This document shows, in pieces, positions 8,921 to 16,104 of a stretch of DNA of 64,000 nucleotides. Origin of the DNA: AC-32 sp963766375. GTDB taxonomy: Bacteria; Actinomycetota; Thermoleophilia; Gaiellales; Gaiellaceae. The number at the start of each line of letters is the position of its first letter. The stretch's first letter is position 1. The notes under the pieces were generated by a model. That model saw only the letters and a program-made list of their open reading frames with translations. It ran no database searches and was not told where the DNA came from. Position numbers and translations under genes: made by a program. Location: assembly GCA_963766375.1 (NCBI GenBank), contig CAVXZG010000013.1, positions 62,001 through 126,000 of the forward strand, in the 5' to 3' direction.

Positions 8921-9605
8921 CGTCCCGTCGCTCAGCTGGGAGGAGGCGCTGTTGCGCGTGCTCGTTGCGGCTGCCCTTGGCGGCGCGGTCGGGCTCGAGC
9001 GGGAGCTCCGCGAGCGAGAGGCCGGGTTCCGCACGCACATGCTCGTCTCGGTCGGCTCGGCACTGTTCACGATCGTCTCCGCCTACGGCTTTCGCGAGTT
9101 CCTCACCTCCGGCGACAACGTGATCCGGGCCGACCCGACGCGGATCGCGGCGCAGATCGTGACCGGGATCGGCTTCCTCGGCGCCGGCGCGATCATCCGG
9201 CAGGGGCTCTCGGTTCGCGGGCTGACGACCGCCGCGACGCTCTGGCTCGTGGCGGCGATCGGGCTCGCGAGCGGCGCGGGCTACTACTCGGCCGCGGTGA
9301 TCACGACGCTGGTCGCGCTGATCTCGCTGTGGCCGCTGAGGATCGCGACGCATCTCGTGATCACGCGGTTCCGGCCCGAATCGGGGCGGCTGCTGGTGCA
9401 GCTCCCGATCGGCGAGAGCCCGGGGCCGCTGGTGACGGCGGTCGAGCAGCTCGGCGCGAAGCTGCACACGCTCGAGATCAGCCAGGAGGGCGACCGGCGG
9501 AACGTGTTGCTGGACGTCGAGCTGCCGAAGGGGGCGGAGGCGACCGACGTGGTCGCGAAGCTCGCGGAGGTGGAGCACGTGCTGGGGGCCCGCTGGACCG
9601 ACTGA
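8907..9605 (+). CDS. MgtC/SapB-family membrane protein
   Basis: A 232-residue protein. Residues 10-150 hold the MgtC module with several hydrophobic helices and the family marks GGAVGLERELREREAGFRTH and GFLGAGAIIRQG, followed by LTTAATLWLVAAIGL. The C-terminal ~80 residues form a soluble ACT-like domain, as in MgtC. MgtC proteins help cells cope with low magnesium or modulate the F-type ATPase. Which applies here is not visible. It is embedded in the murI-rph-rdgB run by overlaps at both ends. Confidence 0.9.
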   Translation: MLLLSVPSLSWEEALLRVLVAAALGGAVGLERELREREAGFRTHMLVSVGSALFTIVSAYGFREFLTSGDNVIRADPTRIAAQIVTGIGFLGAGAIIRQGLSVRGLTTAATLWLVAAIGLASGAGYYSAAVITTLVALISLWPLRIATHLVITRFRPESGRLLVQLPIGESPGPLVTAVEQLGAKLHTLEISQEGDRRNVLLDVELPKGAEATDVVAKLAEVEHVLGARWTD

Positions 9606-10162
9606 CCGTACGGCTCTGCTCGCAGAACCCGAACAAGCTGCGCGAGCTGGCCGCGCTCCTGCCCGACTGGGAGCTCGAGCTGCTGGGAGCCGAGGGGTAT
9701 CCGGAGGAGGGGAGCGACAGCTACTACGAGAACGCGCGCGGCAAGGCGCTCTTCGGGCGGGAGGTCGGGCCGGCGGAGGCCTGGATGCTGGGTGAGGACT
9801 CGGGGCTCGAGGTCGAGGCGCTCGGCGGCGCTCCCGGGATCCGCTCGGCCCGCTACGCGCCGGGCGAAGACGCGAACGCGAAGCTGCTGGAGGAGTTGCG
9901 CGGGGTGGAGGGCGAGGGCCGCCGAGCGCGCTACGTGTGCGAGCTCGTGCTGATCGGCCCCGAGGGGGAGGAGCTTCGCGGGACGGGGATCTTCGAGGGC
10001 CGGATCGCCGAGGAGCCGCGCGGGACGGAGGGGTTCGGCTACGACCCGGTGTTCATCCCGGATGGCGAAGAGCAGACGGTGGCCGAGCTCGGGAACGAGT
10101 GGAAGTCCCGCAACTCGCATCGAGCGAAGGCCGCGAGCGCCCTTCGAGCCGCGTCCCGGTGA
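9602..10162 (+). CDS. rdgB: dITP/XTP pyrophosphatase (RdgB/HAM1)
   Basis: A 186-residue house-cleaning pyrophosphatase that removes dITP/XTP. It has SQNPNKLRELAALLP (the N-K substrate motif), the GEDSGLEVEALGGAPGIRSA signature and EGFGYDPVFIP. No ATG, GTG or TTG exists between the upstream stop and the conserved VRLCSQNPNK. The only candidate is CTG at 9602, which overlaps the MgtC stop as CTGA. I therefore choose a CTG start supported by coupling. Its TGA lies in the left arm of a palindrome. Confidence 0.92.
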   Translation: MTVRLCSQNPNKLRELAALLPDWELELLGAEGYPEEGSDSYYENARGKALFGREVGPAEAWMLGEDSGLEVEALGGAPGIRSARYAPGEDANAKLLEELRGVEGEGRRARYVCELVLIGPEGEELRGTGIFEGRIAEEPRGTEGFGYDPVFIPDGEEQTVAELGNEWKSRNSHRAKAASALRAASR

Positions 10163-10181
10163 CAGTCACAGTGACTGTCAC
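10159..10181. terminator. Perfect 10-bp hairpin between convergent rdgB and yihY
   Basis: GTGACAGTCA / TGACTGTCAC with loop CAG. It is built of alternating GTGAC and GTCAC units and is AT-richer than its surroundings. It sits exactly in the 22-nt gap between convergent genes and includes the rdgB stop codon. It probably ends both transcripts. It may also belong to a dispersed repeat family. Confidence 0.6.
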
Positions 10182-10184
10182 TGT

Positions 10185-11009
10185 TCAGGCCAGGCCGGGG
10201 GCTTCGTCGAGCTCGGCGGTGCGCCGGCGCTCCGTCAGCCACCAGTTCACCTCGGCCCCGAAGACGATCAAGTTCGCCATCACGTAGAGCCAGACGAGCA
10301 GCAGCGCCGGCCCGCCGAAAGCCTTCAGCGCGACCACGTTCCCCGAGAAGCGCACGTAGAGCGGCAGCACCTGGAAGCTCGCCTCCAACAGCACGGCCGC
10401 CACTACAGCACCCGGGAGCACGTCGCGGAACGAGTGCTCGACGTTCGTCAGCAGGTAGTAGACCGCGAGCAGGAAGATGAGCACCGCGAGCAGCGAGACC
10501 GCGACCGAGAGCCCGTACGCCACGTAGACGTTCTCGGCGAATCCGCCCGCGTAGCGCTTGAGCAGGTCGTTGCCGAACGACCCGATCAGCAGCCCGACGA
10601 AGAGCGTCACGAGCGAGAGGAGCATCAGCCCGACCGCAAGCAGCTTCCCGCGCAGAAACGACCGGTTCGGCTTGCCGTAGACGATGTTGAACGCGGACTC
10701 GAGCACGCTGAAGAGCGACAGAGAGCTCCAGACCAGCGCCGCGCCGCCGATGATCCCGAGAGCCGTTGCATGCTTCTGGATCTCGCGAACCGTGTGGACG
10801 ATGCTGGAGATGGAGCTGCCCGGGAAGGCACGCTTCAGCTCCGTTACGAGGTAGCTCGATTCGTCCGGCCGCCCGGCGAGGGACAGCGCCGAGATCGTCA
10901 AGAAGAGCAGCGGCACGAACGACAGGAGCGCGAAGTAGGCGATCATCGCCGCGAGGTGCGGCCCGCGGTCCGCGTAGAACTTCCCGAGCGGCTTGGGGAC
11001 GCGCAGCAT
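10185..11009 (-). CDS. YihY/UPF0761 (BrkB-like) inner membrane protein
   Basis: A 274-residue polytopic membrane protein with about six helices. It has the family pattern DRGPHLAAMIAYFALLSFVP near the N-terminus, GGAALVWSSLSLFSVLESAF in the middle, and the closing ALLLVWLYVMANLIVFGAEV. It was once called RNase BN and is now a family of unknown transport or lipid role. Transcribed against rdgB, from which it is separated by a perfect hairpin. Confidence 0.9.
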   Translation of the reverse strand: MLRVPKPLGKFYADRGPHLAAMIAYFALLSFVPLLFLTISALSLAGRPDESSYLVTELKRAFPGSSISSIVHTVREIQKHATALGIIGGAALVWSSLSLFSVLESAFNIVYGKPNRSFLRGKLLAVGLMLLSLVTLFVGLLIGSFGNDLLKRYAGGFAENVYVAYGLSVAVSLLAVLIFLLAVYYLLTNVEHSFRDVLPGAVVAAVLLEASFQVLPLYVRFSGNVVALKAFGGPALLLVWLYVMANLIVFGAEVNWWLTERRRTAELDEAPGLA

Positions 11010-11046
11010 GAGCCGGAGTATGGGCGGCTCTAGGGGCGCGAGGTGT

Positions 11047-11052
11047 TAGCGT
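11047..11052 (+). promoter_or_regulatory. -10 box for leaderless Roadblock gene
   Basis: TAGCGT lies 7 nt before ATG 11060, in the 50-nt gap between divergent genes. No Shine-Dalgarno is seen. Confidence 0.5.
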
Positions 11053-11059
11053 CAGACGC

Positions 11060-11464
11060 ATGGCCCAGACAGCCCAAGCACTTGCCGACCTGACCGAGAT
11101 CTCGAGCCAGATCGAGAGCGCCGTCGCCTTCGACCGCGAGGGAACGGTCGTCGCCTCGACCGTGGACGACGAGCGCGCCGGACGTCTCGCCACGACTGCG
11201 CTCGAACTGCTCAAGGCGGCCGAGGAGCACGGCACCGACGGCAAGGAGCTCGCGCAGCTCGACGTTGCCCTCCAGGATGGCAGCGTGTTCGTCGTCCGCG
11301 ACGGCGACCGCCTGATCGTCGCCACGACCACTCCGGAGCCGACCGCCGGCCTCGTCTTCTACGACCTCAAGAGCGCCCTGCGCGGGATGGGAGAACCGGA
11401 GAAGCCGAAGCGCGCGGCTCCGAAGCGCGCCACTCCGAGGAAGAAGAAGGATGCGGGGTCGTAA
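11060..11464 (+). CDS. Roadblock/LC7-domain protein with basic tail
   Basis: A 134-residue protein. Residues 1-105 fit the Roadblock/LC7 (MglB-like) fold: a first helix ALADLTEISSQIESAVAFD, the strand pair GTVVASTVDD, a helix AGRLATTALELLKAAEEHG, then VFVVRDGDRLIVATTTPEP and a closing helix. Residues 110-134 are Lys/Arg/Pro-rich (PKRAAPKRATPRKKK). Roadblock proteins regulate small GTPases, but no GTPase gene is adjacent. Its stop overlaps the next small gene. Confidence 0.75.
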   Translation: MAQTAQALADLTEISSQIESAVAFDREGTVVASTVDDERAGRLATTALELLKAAEEHGTDGKELAQLDVALQDGSVFVVRDGDRLIVATTTPEPTAGLVFYDLKSALRGMGEPEKPKRAAPKRATPRKKKDAGS

Positions 11465-11660
11465 CTTCCTGACCGGGTTCCTGCTCGCCGCCGGCTCGGC
11501 TGCGGGCACCGTCCTCTATCGTCGCCGCGCCGCGCGCCGGCGGGAGCGCGTCCAGCTCTACTTCGGCGACGGCTCGATGGTCTCGCTGACCGAGGGCTCG
11601 CCCGAGGCGGAGCGCCTGCTCGCCCACGCGCGCGAGCTCCTCGCGGCCGCGCGGGGCTAG
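11451..11660 (+). CDS. Small membrane-anchored protein of unknown function
   Basis: A 69-residue product with one N-terminal hydrophobic segment (NFLTGFLLAAGSAAGTVLY), a basic stop-transfer RRRAARRRER, and a short acidic domain VQLYFGDGSMVSLTEGSPEA. It overlaps the Roadblock gene by 14 nt and abuts pyrE, so it is expressed with them. Codon usage matches its neighbours, so I consider it real. No family recognised. Confidence 0.65.
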   Translation: MRGRNFLTGFLLAAGSAAGTVLYRRRAARRRERVQLYFGDGSMVSLTEGSPEAERLLAHARELLAAARG

Positions 11661-12218
11661 ATGGAACGGGACGACCTCGGCGCGGCCCTCCGCGAGCACG
11701 CCTACCTCGAGGGCGATTTCGTCCTGCGCTCCGGTCGCCGGTCGCGCTACTACCTCGACAAGTACCGCTTCGAGACGCGGCCCGATCTGCTCGGCCCGCT
11801 CGGCGAGCTGATCGCCGGGGCCGCGCGCGAGTTCGAGCCTGAGGCCTCGCGCCTGGCCGGGCCTGAGCTCGGAGCAGTTGCGCTCGCCGCGGCGGCCTCG
11901 CTCTCGTCGGGCCTGCCCTTCCTGATCGTGCGCAAGGAGCCCAAGGACTACGGCACCGCCAACCGGCTCGAGGGGGTGTCCGAGGAGGGCGAGCTCGTCT
12001 GTCTCGTCGAGGACGTCGTCACCTCCGGCGGCGCCGCCGTCGAGGCGATCGAGGCGCTACGGGAGGCAGGGTTACGGGTCGGGACGGCCGTCTGCGTGGT
12101 GGACAGGGAAGAAGGTGGAGCCGACGAACTAGCCCGTGTAGGAGTGCGGTTGCGGCCCTTGTTCCGGGCCTCCGAGCTGCTCGCCGAGGCAAAAAGTGCC
12201 GCAAAACCGCATGGTTGA
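11661..12218 (+). CDS. pyrE: Orotate phosphoribosyltransferase
   Basis: A 185-residue enzyme that adds orotate to PRPP in UMP synthesis. It has the N-terminal FVLRSGRRSRYYLDKYRF, the catalytic loop region VRKEPKDYGTANRLEG and the PRPP-binding motif VCLVEDVVTSGGA at 113-125. ATG immediately follows the previous stop. pyrF lies 0.5 kb downstream past the HU gene, so two UMP-pathway genes are clustered although each has its own promoter. Confidence 0.95.
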   Translation: MERDDLGAALREHAYLEGDFVLRSGRRSRYYLDKYRFETRPDLLGPLGELIAGAAREFEPEASRLAGPELGAVALAAAASLSSGLPFLIVRKEPKDYGTANRLEGVSEEGELVCLVEDVVTSGGAAVEAIEALREAGLRVGTAVCVVDREEGGADELARVGVRLRPLFRASELLAEAKSAAKPHG

Positions 12219-12243
12219 GCGGAAAGGGTATCCCTGTTAGGGT
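12215..12243 (+). promoter_or_regulatory. Promoter of the HU gene
   Basis: TTGAGC (12215-12220), a 17-nt spacer, then TAGGGT (12238-12243). It starts inside the pyrE stop and gives a leader of about 40 nt that contains the strong Shine-Dalgarno GGGAGGAGAGGAG before GTG 12292. This is a conventional led transcript, unlike many genes here. Confidence 0.6.
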
Positions 12244-12291
12244 TTTTGACCCGGGTTCCAACCCACAGCAACCGGGAGGAGAGGAGCGATT

Positions 12292-12624
12292 GTGACGAAG
12301 CAAGAGTTCGTTGATCGCGTAGCTCAGAGGTCGAACATGTCGAGGCGTGAGGCCTCCGACGCGGTCGACGCGGTGCTCGATTCGATCACCGAGACGTTGC
12401 GCCAGCACGGCGAGGTGAACTTCACCGGCTTCGGGAAGTTCTCGACGCAGCACCGCAAGGAGCGGCAGGGCGTCAACCCGCGCAATCCGAGCCAGAAGGT
12501 GACGATCCCGGCTGCGACCGTGCCGAAGTTCTCGGCCGGCAGCACGCTGAAGCAGGCCGTGAAAGGCGGCGGCGGCGGTGGCGGCGGCGGCGGCAACGGC
12601 GGCGGCGGCGGCGGAGGCTTCTAG
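12292..12624 (+). CDS. hup: HU-family DNA-binding protein with poly-glycine tail
   Basis: A 110-residue nucleoid protein. Residues 1-90 are a normal HU/IHF fold: TKQEFVDRVAQRSNMSRREA, NFTGFGKFSTQHRKERQGVN, and the beta-arm RNPSQKVTIPAATVPKFSAG. Instead of the Lys/Ala-rich tail usual in Actinobacteria, it ends in about 20 residues of glycine broken by one Asn and closed by Phe. It has its own promoter and a very strong ribosome binding site, consistent with high expression. A strong terminator follows. Confidence 0.93.
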   Translation: MTKQEFVDRVAQRSNMSRREASDAVDAVLDSITETLRQHGEVNFTGFGKFSTQHRKERQGVNPRNPSQKVTIPAATVPKFSAGSTLKQAVKGGGGGGGGGGNGGGGGGGF

Positions 12625-12647
12625 CCGCGAGCCCCTTCAAGGTTTGA

Positions 12648-12677
12648 GCCAGAGGGCCGCGCAAGCGGCCCTCTGGC
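12648..12677 (+). terminator. Terminator of the HU gene
   Basis: A perfect 13-bp stem, GCCAGAGGGCCGC / GCGGCCCTCTGGC, with a GCAA tetraloop, followed by a T/G-rich run GTTGTTGTG. It lies 24 nt after the HU stop. Confidence 0.85.
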
Positions 12678-12703
12678 GTTGTTGTGAGCCGAAGGACGCA
12701 CGC

Positions 12704-12709
12704 TAGCCT
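12704..12709 (+). promoter_or_regulatory. -10 box for leaderless pyrF
   Basis: TAGCCT followed by 7 nt and GTG 12717. This favours 12717 over the upstream in-frame GTG at 12684, which abuts the HU terminator and adds only MSRRTHASLSR. Confidence 0.55.
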
Positions 12710-12716
12710 CTCTCGC

Positions 12717-13637
12717 GTGAGCGCTGAGCCGGCCGTCGCCTCGACTGCGCTTTTTCCCGACCGGCTGGCGGAAGTGGTCGAGCGCAAGCGTTCCCAGCTG
12801 CTCGTCGGCCTCGACCCTCGTCCGGACCTCTTGCCCGTGGAGCTCGCCGGAGACGCGCACCTCTCTCGATCAGCGGCCGCCGAAGCGTGCGAGCGCTTCT
12901 GCTGCGGGATCGTCGATGCGGTTGCGCCGCACGTCGTCGGCGTCAAGCCGCAGCTCGCGTTCTTCGAGGCGCTCGGCGCAGACGGAATCCGCGCACTCGA
13001 AGACGTCTGCGCCTACGCGCGCTCGGCGGGGCTGATCGTGCTCGCCGACGGCAAGCGAGCCGACATCGGCTCGACCTCGCGCGCGTATGCCTCCGCCTAC
13101 CTGGAGCCCCACGGCGAGCGCCCTCCGCTCGCCGACGCGCTGACCGTGAACCCGTACCTGGGGCGGGACTCGCTCGAGCCGTTCCTCGCGGCGTGCAGGC
13201 GCGACGGCGCCGGGATCTTCTGCATCGTGAAGACCTCGAACGAGGGCGGCGCCGACGTTCAGGACCTCGTCCTCTCCGACGGCCGGCCGCTCTGGCAGCA
13301 CGTCGCGCGGCTCGTGCACGAGCTCGGCGAGGACCTCGTCGGAAACCGCGGCCTCTCCAGCGTCGGCGCGGTGGTGGGCGCCACCCATCCGCGTGCCGTC
13401 GGCGAGGCGCGGCGGCTGCTGCCGAAGTCGATCCTGCTCCTGCCCGGAGTCGGTGCTCAGGGAGCGACTCCGGCCGACATCGCCCGGGCATTCACGAGCG
13501 GGCCGGCCAGCGCGCTCGTGAACGCTTCCCGCAGCGTCATCTACGCCTTCCGCAACGGCCAGGAGGACTGGCGAAGGGCGGCGGCCCTGGAGGCGGCAAG
13601 GCTGCGCCGCGAGGTCTGGGCCGTGTCGGGCTGGTAA
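12717..13637 (+). CDS. pyrF: Orotidine 5'-phosphate decarboxylase (type 2)
   Basis: About 306 residues, the long mycobacterial-type OMP decarboxylase that makes UMP. It has LLVGLDPRPDLLP, GVKPQLAFFEALGADGI, the catalytic LADGKRADIGSTS (Lys113 with its two flanking Asp) and DALTVNPYLGRDSLEPFL. The phosphate-binding end is LLPGVGAQGATPADI and ALVNASRSVIYA. Start chosen from the -10 box; GTG 12684 is the alternative. The LysM gene follows after 3 nt. Confidence 0.95.
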   Translation: MSAEPAVASTALFPDRLAEVVERKRSQLLVGLDPRPDLLPVELAGDAHLSRSAAAEACERFCCGIVDAVAPHVVGVKPQLAFFEALGADGIRALEDVCAYARSAGLIVLADGKRADIGSTSRAYASAYLEPHGERPPLADALTVNPYLGRDSLEPFLAACRRDGAGIFCIVKTSNEGGADVQDLVLSDGRPLWQHVARLVHELGEDLVGNRGLSSVGAVVGATHPRAVGEARRLLPKSILLLPGVGAQGATPADIARAFTSGPASALVNASRSVIYAFRNGQEDWRRAAALEAARLRREVWAVSGW

Positions 13638-13640
13638 GCC

Positions 13641-13979
13641 GTGTCGCGCGGCTGGCGGGGGGAGGTCAAGCGCTACGGCGCGCCTGCAGCGTTTCTCGCC
13701 GCGGTGACGATCGCGGTGCTCCTAGTGCGTTCCGGGCTGCAGACCAAGGACTCGCCGGCCACGACCTCCGTCGCGACCACCCAGTCCACGCCTACCACGA
13801 CCGGGGCGACGACCGGGACGACGACCGCCAAGCAGAAGCAGTTCTACCGCCTGCGCGCCGGCGAGACCCTCAGCGACGTGGCGATCCGCTTCGGCACCAC
13901 CGTCGAGGATCTGCTTGCCCTGAACCCCGGGATCGAGCCCACGAACCTGAACATTGGCCAGCGGATCCGCGTGCGCTGA
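13641..13979 (+). CDS. Membrane-anchored LysM-domain protein
   Basis: A 112-residue protein with a short cytoplasmic N-terminus, one membrane helix (AAFLAAVTIAVLLVRSG), a Thr/Ser-rich linker (about 35-65), and one LysM module. That module starts FYRLRAGETLSDVAIRFG and ends IEPTNLNIGQRIRV. LysM binds N-acetylglucosamine polymers, so it is probably tethered to the wall. It sits next to a D,D-carboxypeptidase gene, consistent with a wall role. GTG start 3 nt after pyrF. Confidence 0.85.
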   Translation: MSRGWRGEVKRYGAPAAFLAAVTIAVLLVRSGLQTKDSPATTSVATTQSTPTTTGATTGTTTAKQKQFYRLRAGETLSDVAIRFGTTVEDLLALNPGIEPTNLNIGQRIRVR

Positions 13980-13988
13980 GTCATGGAG

Positions 13989-13994
13989 TAGACT
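13989..13994 (+). promoter_or_regulatory. -10 box before the carboxypeptidase gene
   Basis: TAGACT, 9 nt before GTG 14004. The mRNA leader would be at most a few bases. Confidence 0.45.
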
Positions 13995-14003
13995 CGCCCA
14001 CCC

Positions 14004-15122
14004 GTGAAGCGCCGACTGCTCGTCGCCGCCGCGGCGCTCGCGCTCGCGGCCCCGGTCCTGGGGGCTCCGCCGCAAGTAACCGGGCGCTCGTACGTCGTGG
14101 AAAACGGCGTCACCGGCGAGATCCTGCTCGCCCGGAACGCGCGCGAGCGCGTGCCAATCGCGAGCATCACAAAGCTGATGACGGTGCTGCTGACGCTGGA
14201 GCACGCCAGACCTAGCGACACCGTCCTCGTCAGCCCGTTCGCCGCGGAGGTCGGCGAGTCGAGCGCCAACCTCCGGCCGGGCGAGCGGCTCACCGTGCGC
14301 GAGCTGCTCGAGGCCGCGCTGATCCAGAGCGCAAACGATGCCGCCGATGCGCTCGCGATCTACGTCGGCCACGGGAGCGAGTCGCGCTTCGTGGCGATGA
14401 TGAACGCGCGGGCCCGCAAGCTCGGGCTCCGGGACACGCACTTCGTCCGCCCCGACGGGCTCGACGCGGCCGGCCACGTCTCGAGCGCGCGCGACGTGAC
14501 GCTGCTCGCACGCCTGCTGATGCACCGCCCGGTCGTGCGCCAGATCGTGCGCCAGCGCGGAGCCACGATCTCCGGCGGGCGCAGCCTGCACACCTGGAAC
14601 GACCTGCTCTACAGCTACCCCGGGATCTTCGGCGTCAAGACGGGCCACACCTCGGCTGCCGGCTGGTCGCAGGTGGCCGCGGCGCGCAGGCGTGGCGTCA
14701 CCGTCTACGCGACCCTGCTCGGCAGCCCGGACCGCGACAGGCGCAACGCCGATCTCGCGGAGCTGCTCGACTGGGGCTTCTCGCGCTACCGGCCGGCCGC
14801 GGTGGTCGTTCGGGGCCGCGCCTACGCCCAGGCCGAGCTCGCCTTCGGCCGCAAGCCGCTGACCCTCGTCGCCGCCCGCTCGCTGATGCCGACCGTTCGC
14901 GTCGACCACCCCCTCGTGCGGCGGGTCGTCGCGGCGACCGTCGTCGAGCTGCCCGTGCGGCGGGGCCAGGCGCTCGGCGAGGTTCGGGTCTACCAGCGAG
15001 GACGCCTGGTCGGTGTCACCCGGCTCGTCGCAGGCCGCTCGGTGGCGCGGCCCGGGATCGTCGGCCGCGCCGGGTGGTACGCGGGGCGTACGCTGCACCA
15101 CATGGGCGGGTGGTTCTCGTGA
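14004..15122 (+). CDS. D-alanyl-D-alanine carboxypeptidase (PBP5/DacA type, peptidase S11)
   Basis: A 372-residue exported penicillin-binding protein that trims the terminal D-Ala of stem peptides. The signal peptide is RRLLVAAAALALAAPVLGA. Active-site motifs are S54-I-T-K57 (IASITKLMTV), S109-A-N111 (IQSANDAAD) and K212-T-G (GVKTGHTSAAG). The C-terminal ~110 residues form the beta-rich stalk domain. Its TGA overlaps the GTG of the sugar kinase gene. Confidence 0.95.
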   Translation: MKRRLLVAAAALALAAPVLGAPPQVTGRSYVVENGVTGEILLARNARERVPIASITKLMTVLLTLEHARPSDTVLVSPFAAEVGESSANLRPGERLTVRELLEAALIQSANDAADALAIYVGHGSESRFVAMMNARARKLGLRDTHFVRPDGLDAAGHVSSARDVTLLARLLMHRPVVRQIVRQRGATISGGRSLHTWNDLLYSYPGIFGVKTGHTSAAGWSQVAAARRRGVTVYATLLGSPDRDRRNADLAELLDWGFSRYRPAAVVVRGRAYAQAELAFGRKPLTLVAARSLMPTVRVDHPLVRRVVAATVVELPVRRGQALGEVRVYQRGRLVGVTRLVAGRSVARPGIVGRAGWYAGRTLHHMGGWFS

Positions 15123-16075
15123 TCGTCACGGTCACCATGAACGCGGCGATCGATCGCACGCTGACCGTGCCGAACTTCCAGCGCGGGCAGCGACACCGCG
15201 CGAGCCAGGGGCTCACGCTCGCGGGCGGCAAGGGGATCAACATCGCGAGGGCCTTGAAGAGCCTCGGAGTCCCCGTGGTCGCCACCGGGCTGGCCGGCGG
15301 GCGCACCGGCACCCGAGTCGTCGAGGAGCTGACGAGCGAAGCGATCCTGAACGACTTCGTCCGGATCGACGACGAGTCGCGCACCTCGACGGCGATCGTC
15401 GACCCGACCGGCGCGAGCTACACCGAGGTCAACGAGTGGGGGCCTCACGTGCAGCCGGAGGAGCTCGAGATCCTGCTCGAGAAGCTCGCCTACCTCTCTC
15501 GCGGTGCCGACTACGTCGTCTTCGCCGGCTCGCTGCCGCGCGGGATCGACAACGACTTCTACGCCGAGGCCGTGCGCGAGCTCAACCGGCGCGGCGCCCA
15601 GACGGTGCTCGACTGCGAGGGGGAGCCGCTCCGTCTCGGCGTCCAGGCCGAGCCGTTGCTGATCTCTCCGAACGAGCGCGAGGCCGAGCTGCTTGTCGGC
15701 CAGGAGTTCCACGACGACGACGACTTCCTGGCCGGCCTCGAGACAATCGCCGAGCTCGGCGCGCGCAACGTGCTGATCACGCGCGAGTCGGGCTGCTGGG
15801 CGCTGTTGCGCTCCGACCGGCAGACGATCCGCTTCCGCGCGCTCGCGCCACGGATCGATGCCGTCTCGGCGGTCGGCTCGGGCGACGTGCTGCTTGCGGG
15901 CTTCATCGCGGCGCGGCTCGACGGCCGCACCGACGAGGAGGCGCTCCGCAGCGCGGTCGCCGCAGGGGCAGCTTCAACGTTGGAGCTCGGCGCCGGCCGT
16001 TTCGAGCCCCGCGGGGCCGGACGGCTCGTCGCAGGGGTCGAAGTGGCGCAGCTCGAGCCGGTCGGCAGCGACTAA
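15119..16075 (+). CDS. PfkB-family sugar kinase (1-phosphofructokinase/tagatose-6-phosphate kinase type)
   Basis: A 318-residue ribokinase-fold kinase. The start IVTVTMNAAIDRTLTVPNF, the GGKGINIARALKSLG substrate loop, the middle VFAGSLPRGIDNDFY and SPNEREAELLVG are those of FruK/LacC kinases. The signature 2 loop is SAVGSGDVLLAGF with the catalytic Asp (about 256). No PTS fructose genes lie nearby, so the substrate may be fructose 1-phosphate or a tagatose phosphate. GTGA overlap with the carboxypeptidase gene fixes the start. Confidence 0.88.
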   Translation: MIVTVTMNAAIDRTLTVPNFQRGQRHRASQGLTLAGGKGINIARALKSLGVPVVATGLAGGRTGTRVVEELTSEAILNDFVRIDDESRTSTAIVDPTGASYTEVNEWGPHVQPEELEILLEKLAYLSRGADYVVFAGSLPRGIDNDFYAEAVRELNRRGAQTVLDCEGEPLRLGVQAEPLLISPNEREAELLVGQEFHDDDDFLAGLETIAELGARNVLITRESGCWALLRSDRQTIRFRALAPRIDAVSAVGSGDVLLAGFIAARLDGRTDEEALRSAVAAGAASTLELGAGRFEPRGAGRLVAGVEVAQLEPVGSD

Positions 16076-16104
16076 AGGGGTAGCCCGGGAGCGCCGATAG
16101 GGGG

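Noticed and set aside
12566..12620. Microsatellite of GGC as a phase-variation switch for HU
   Set aside because: The triplet unit cannot shift frame by slippage of whole repeats, and the glycine codons are mixed.
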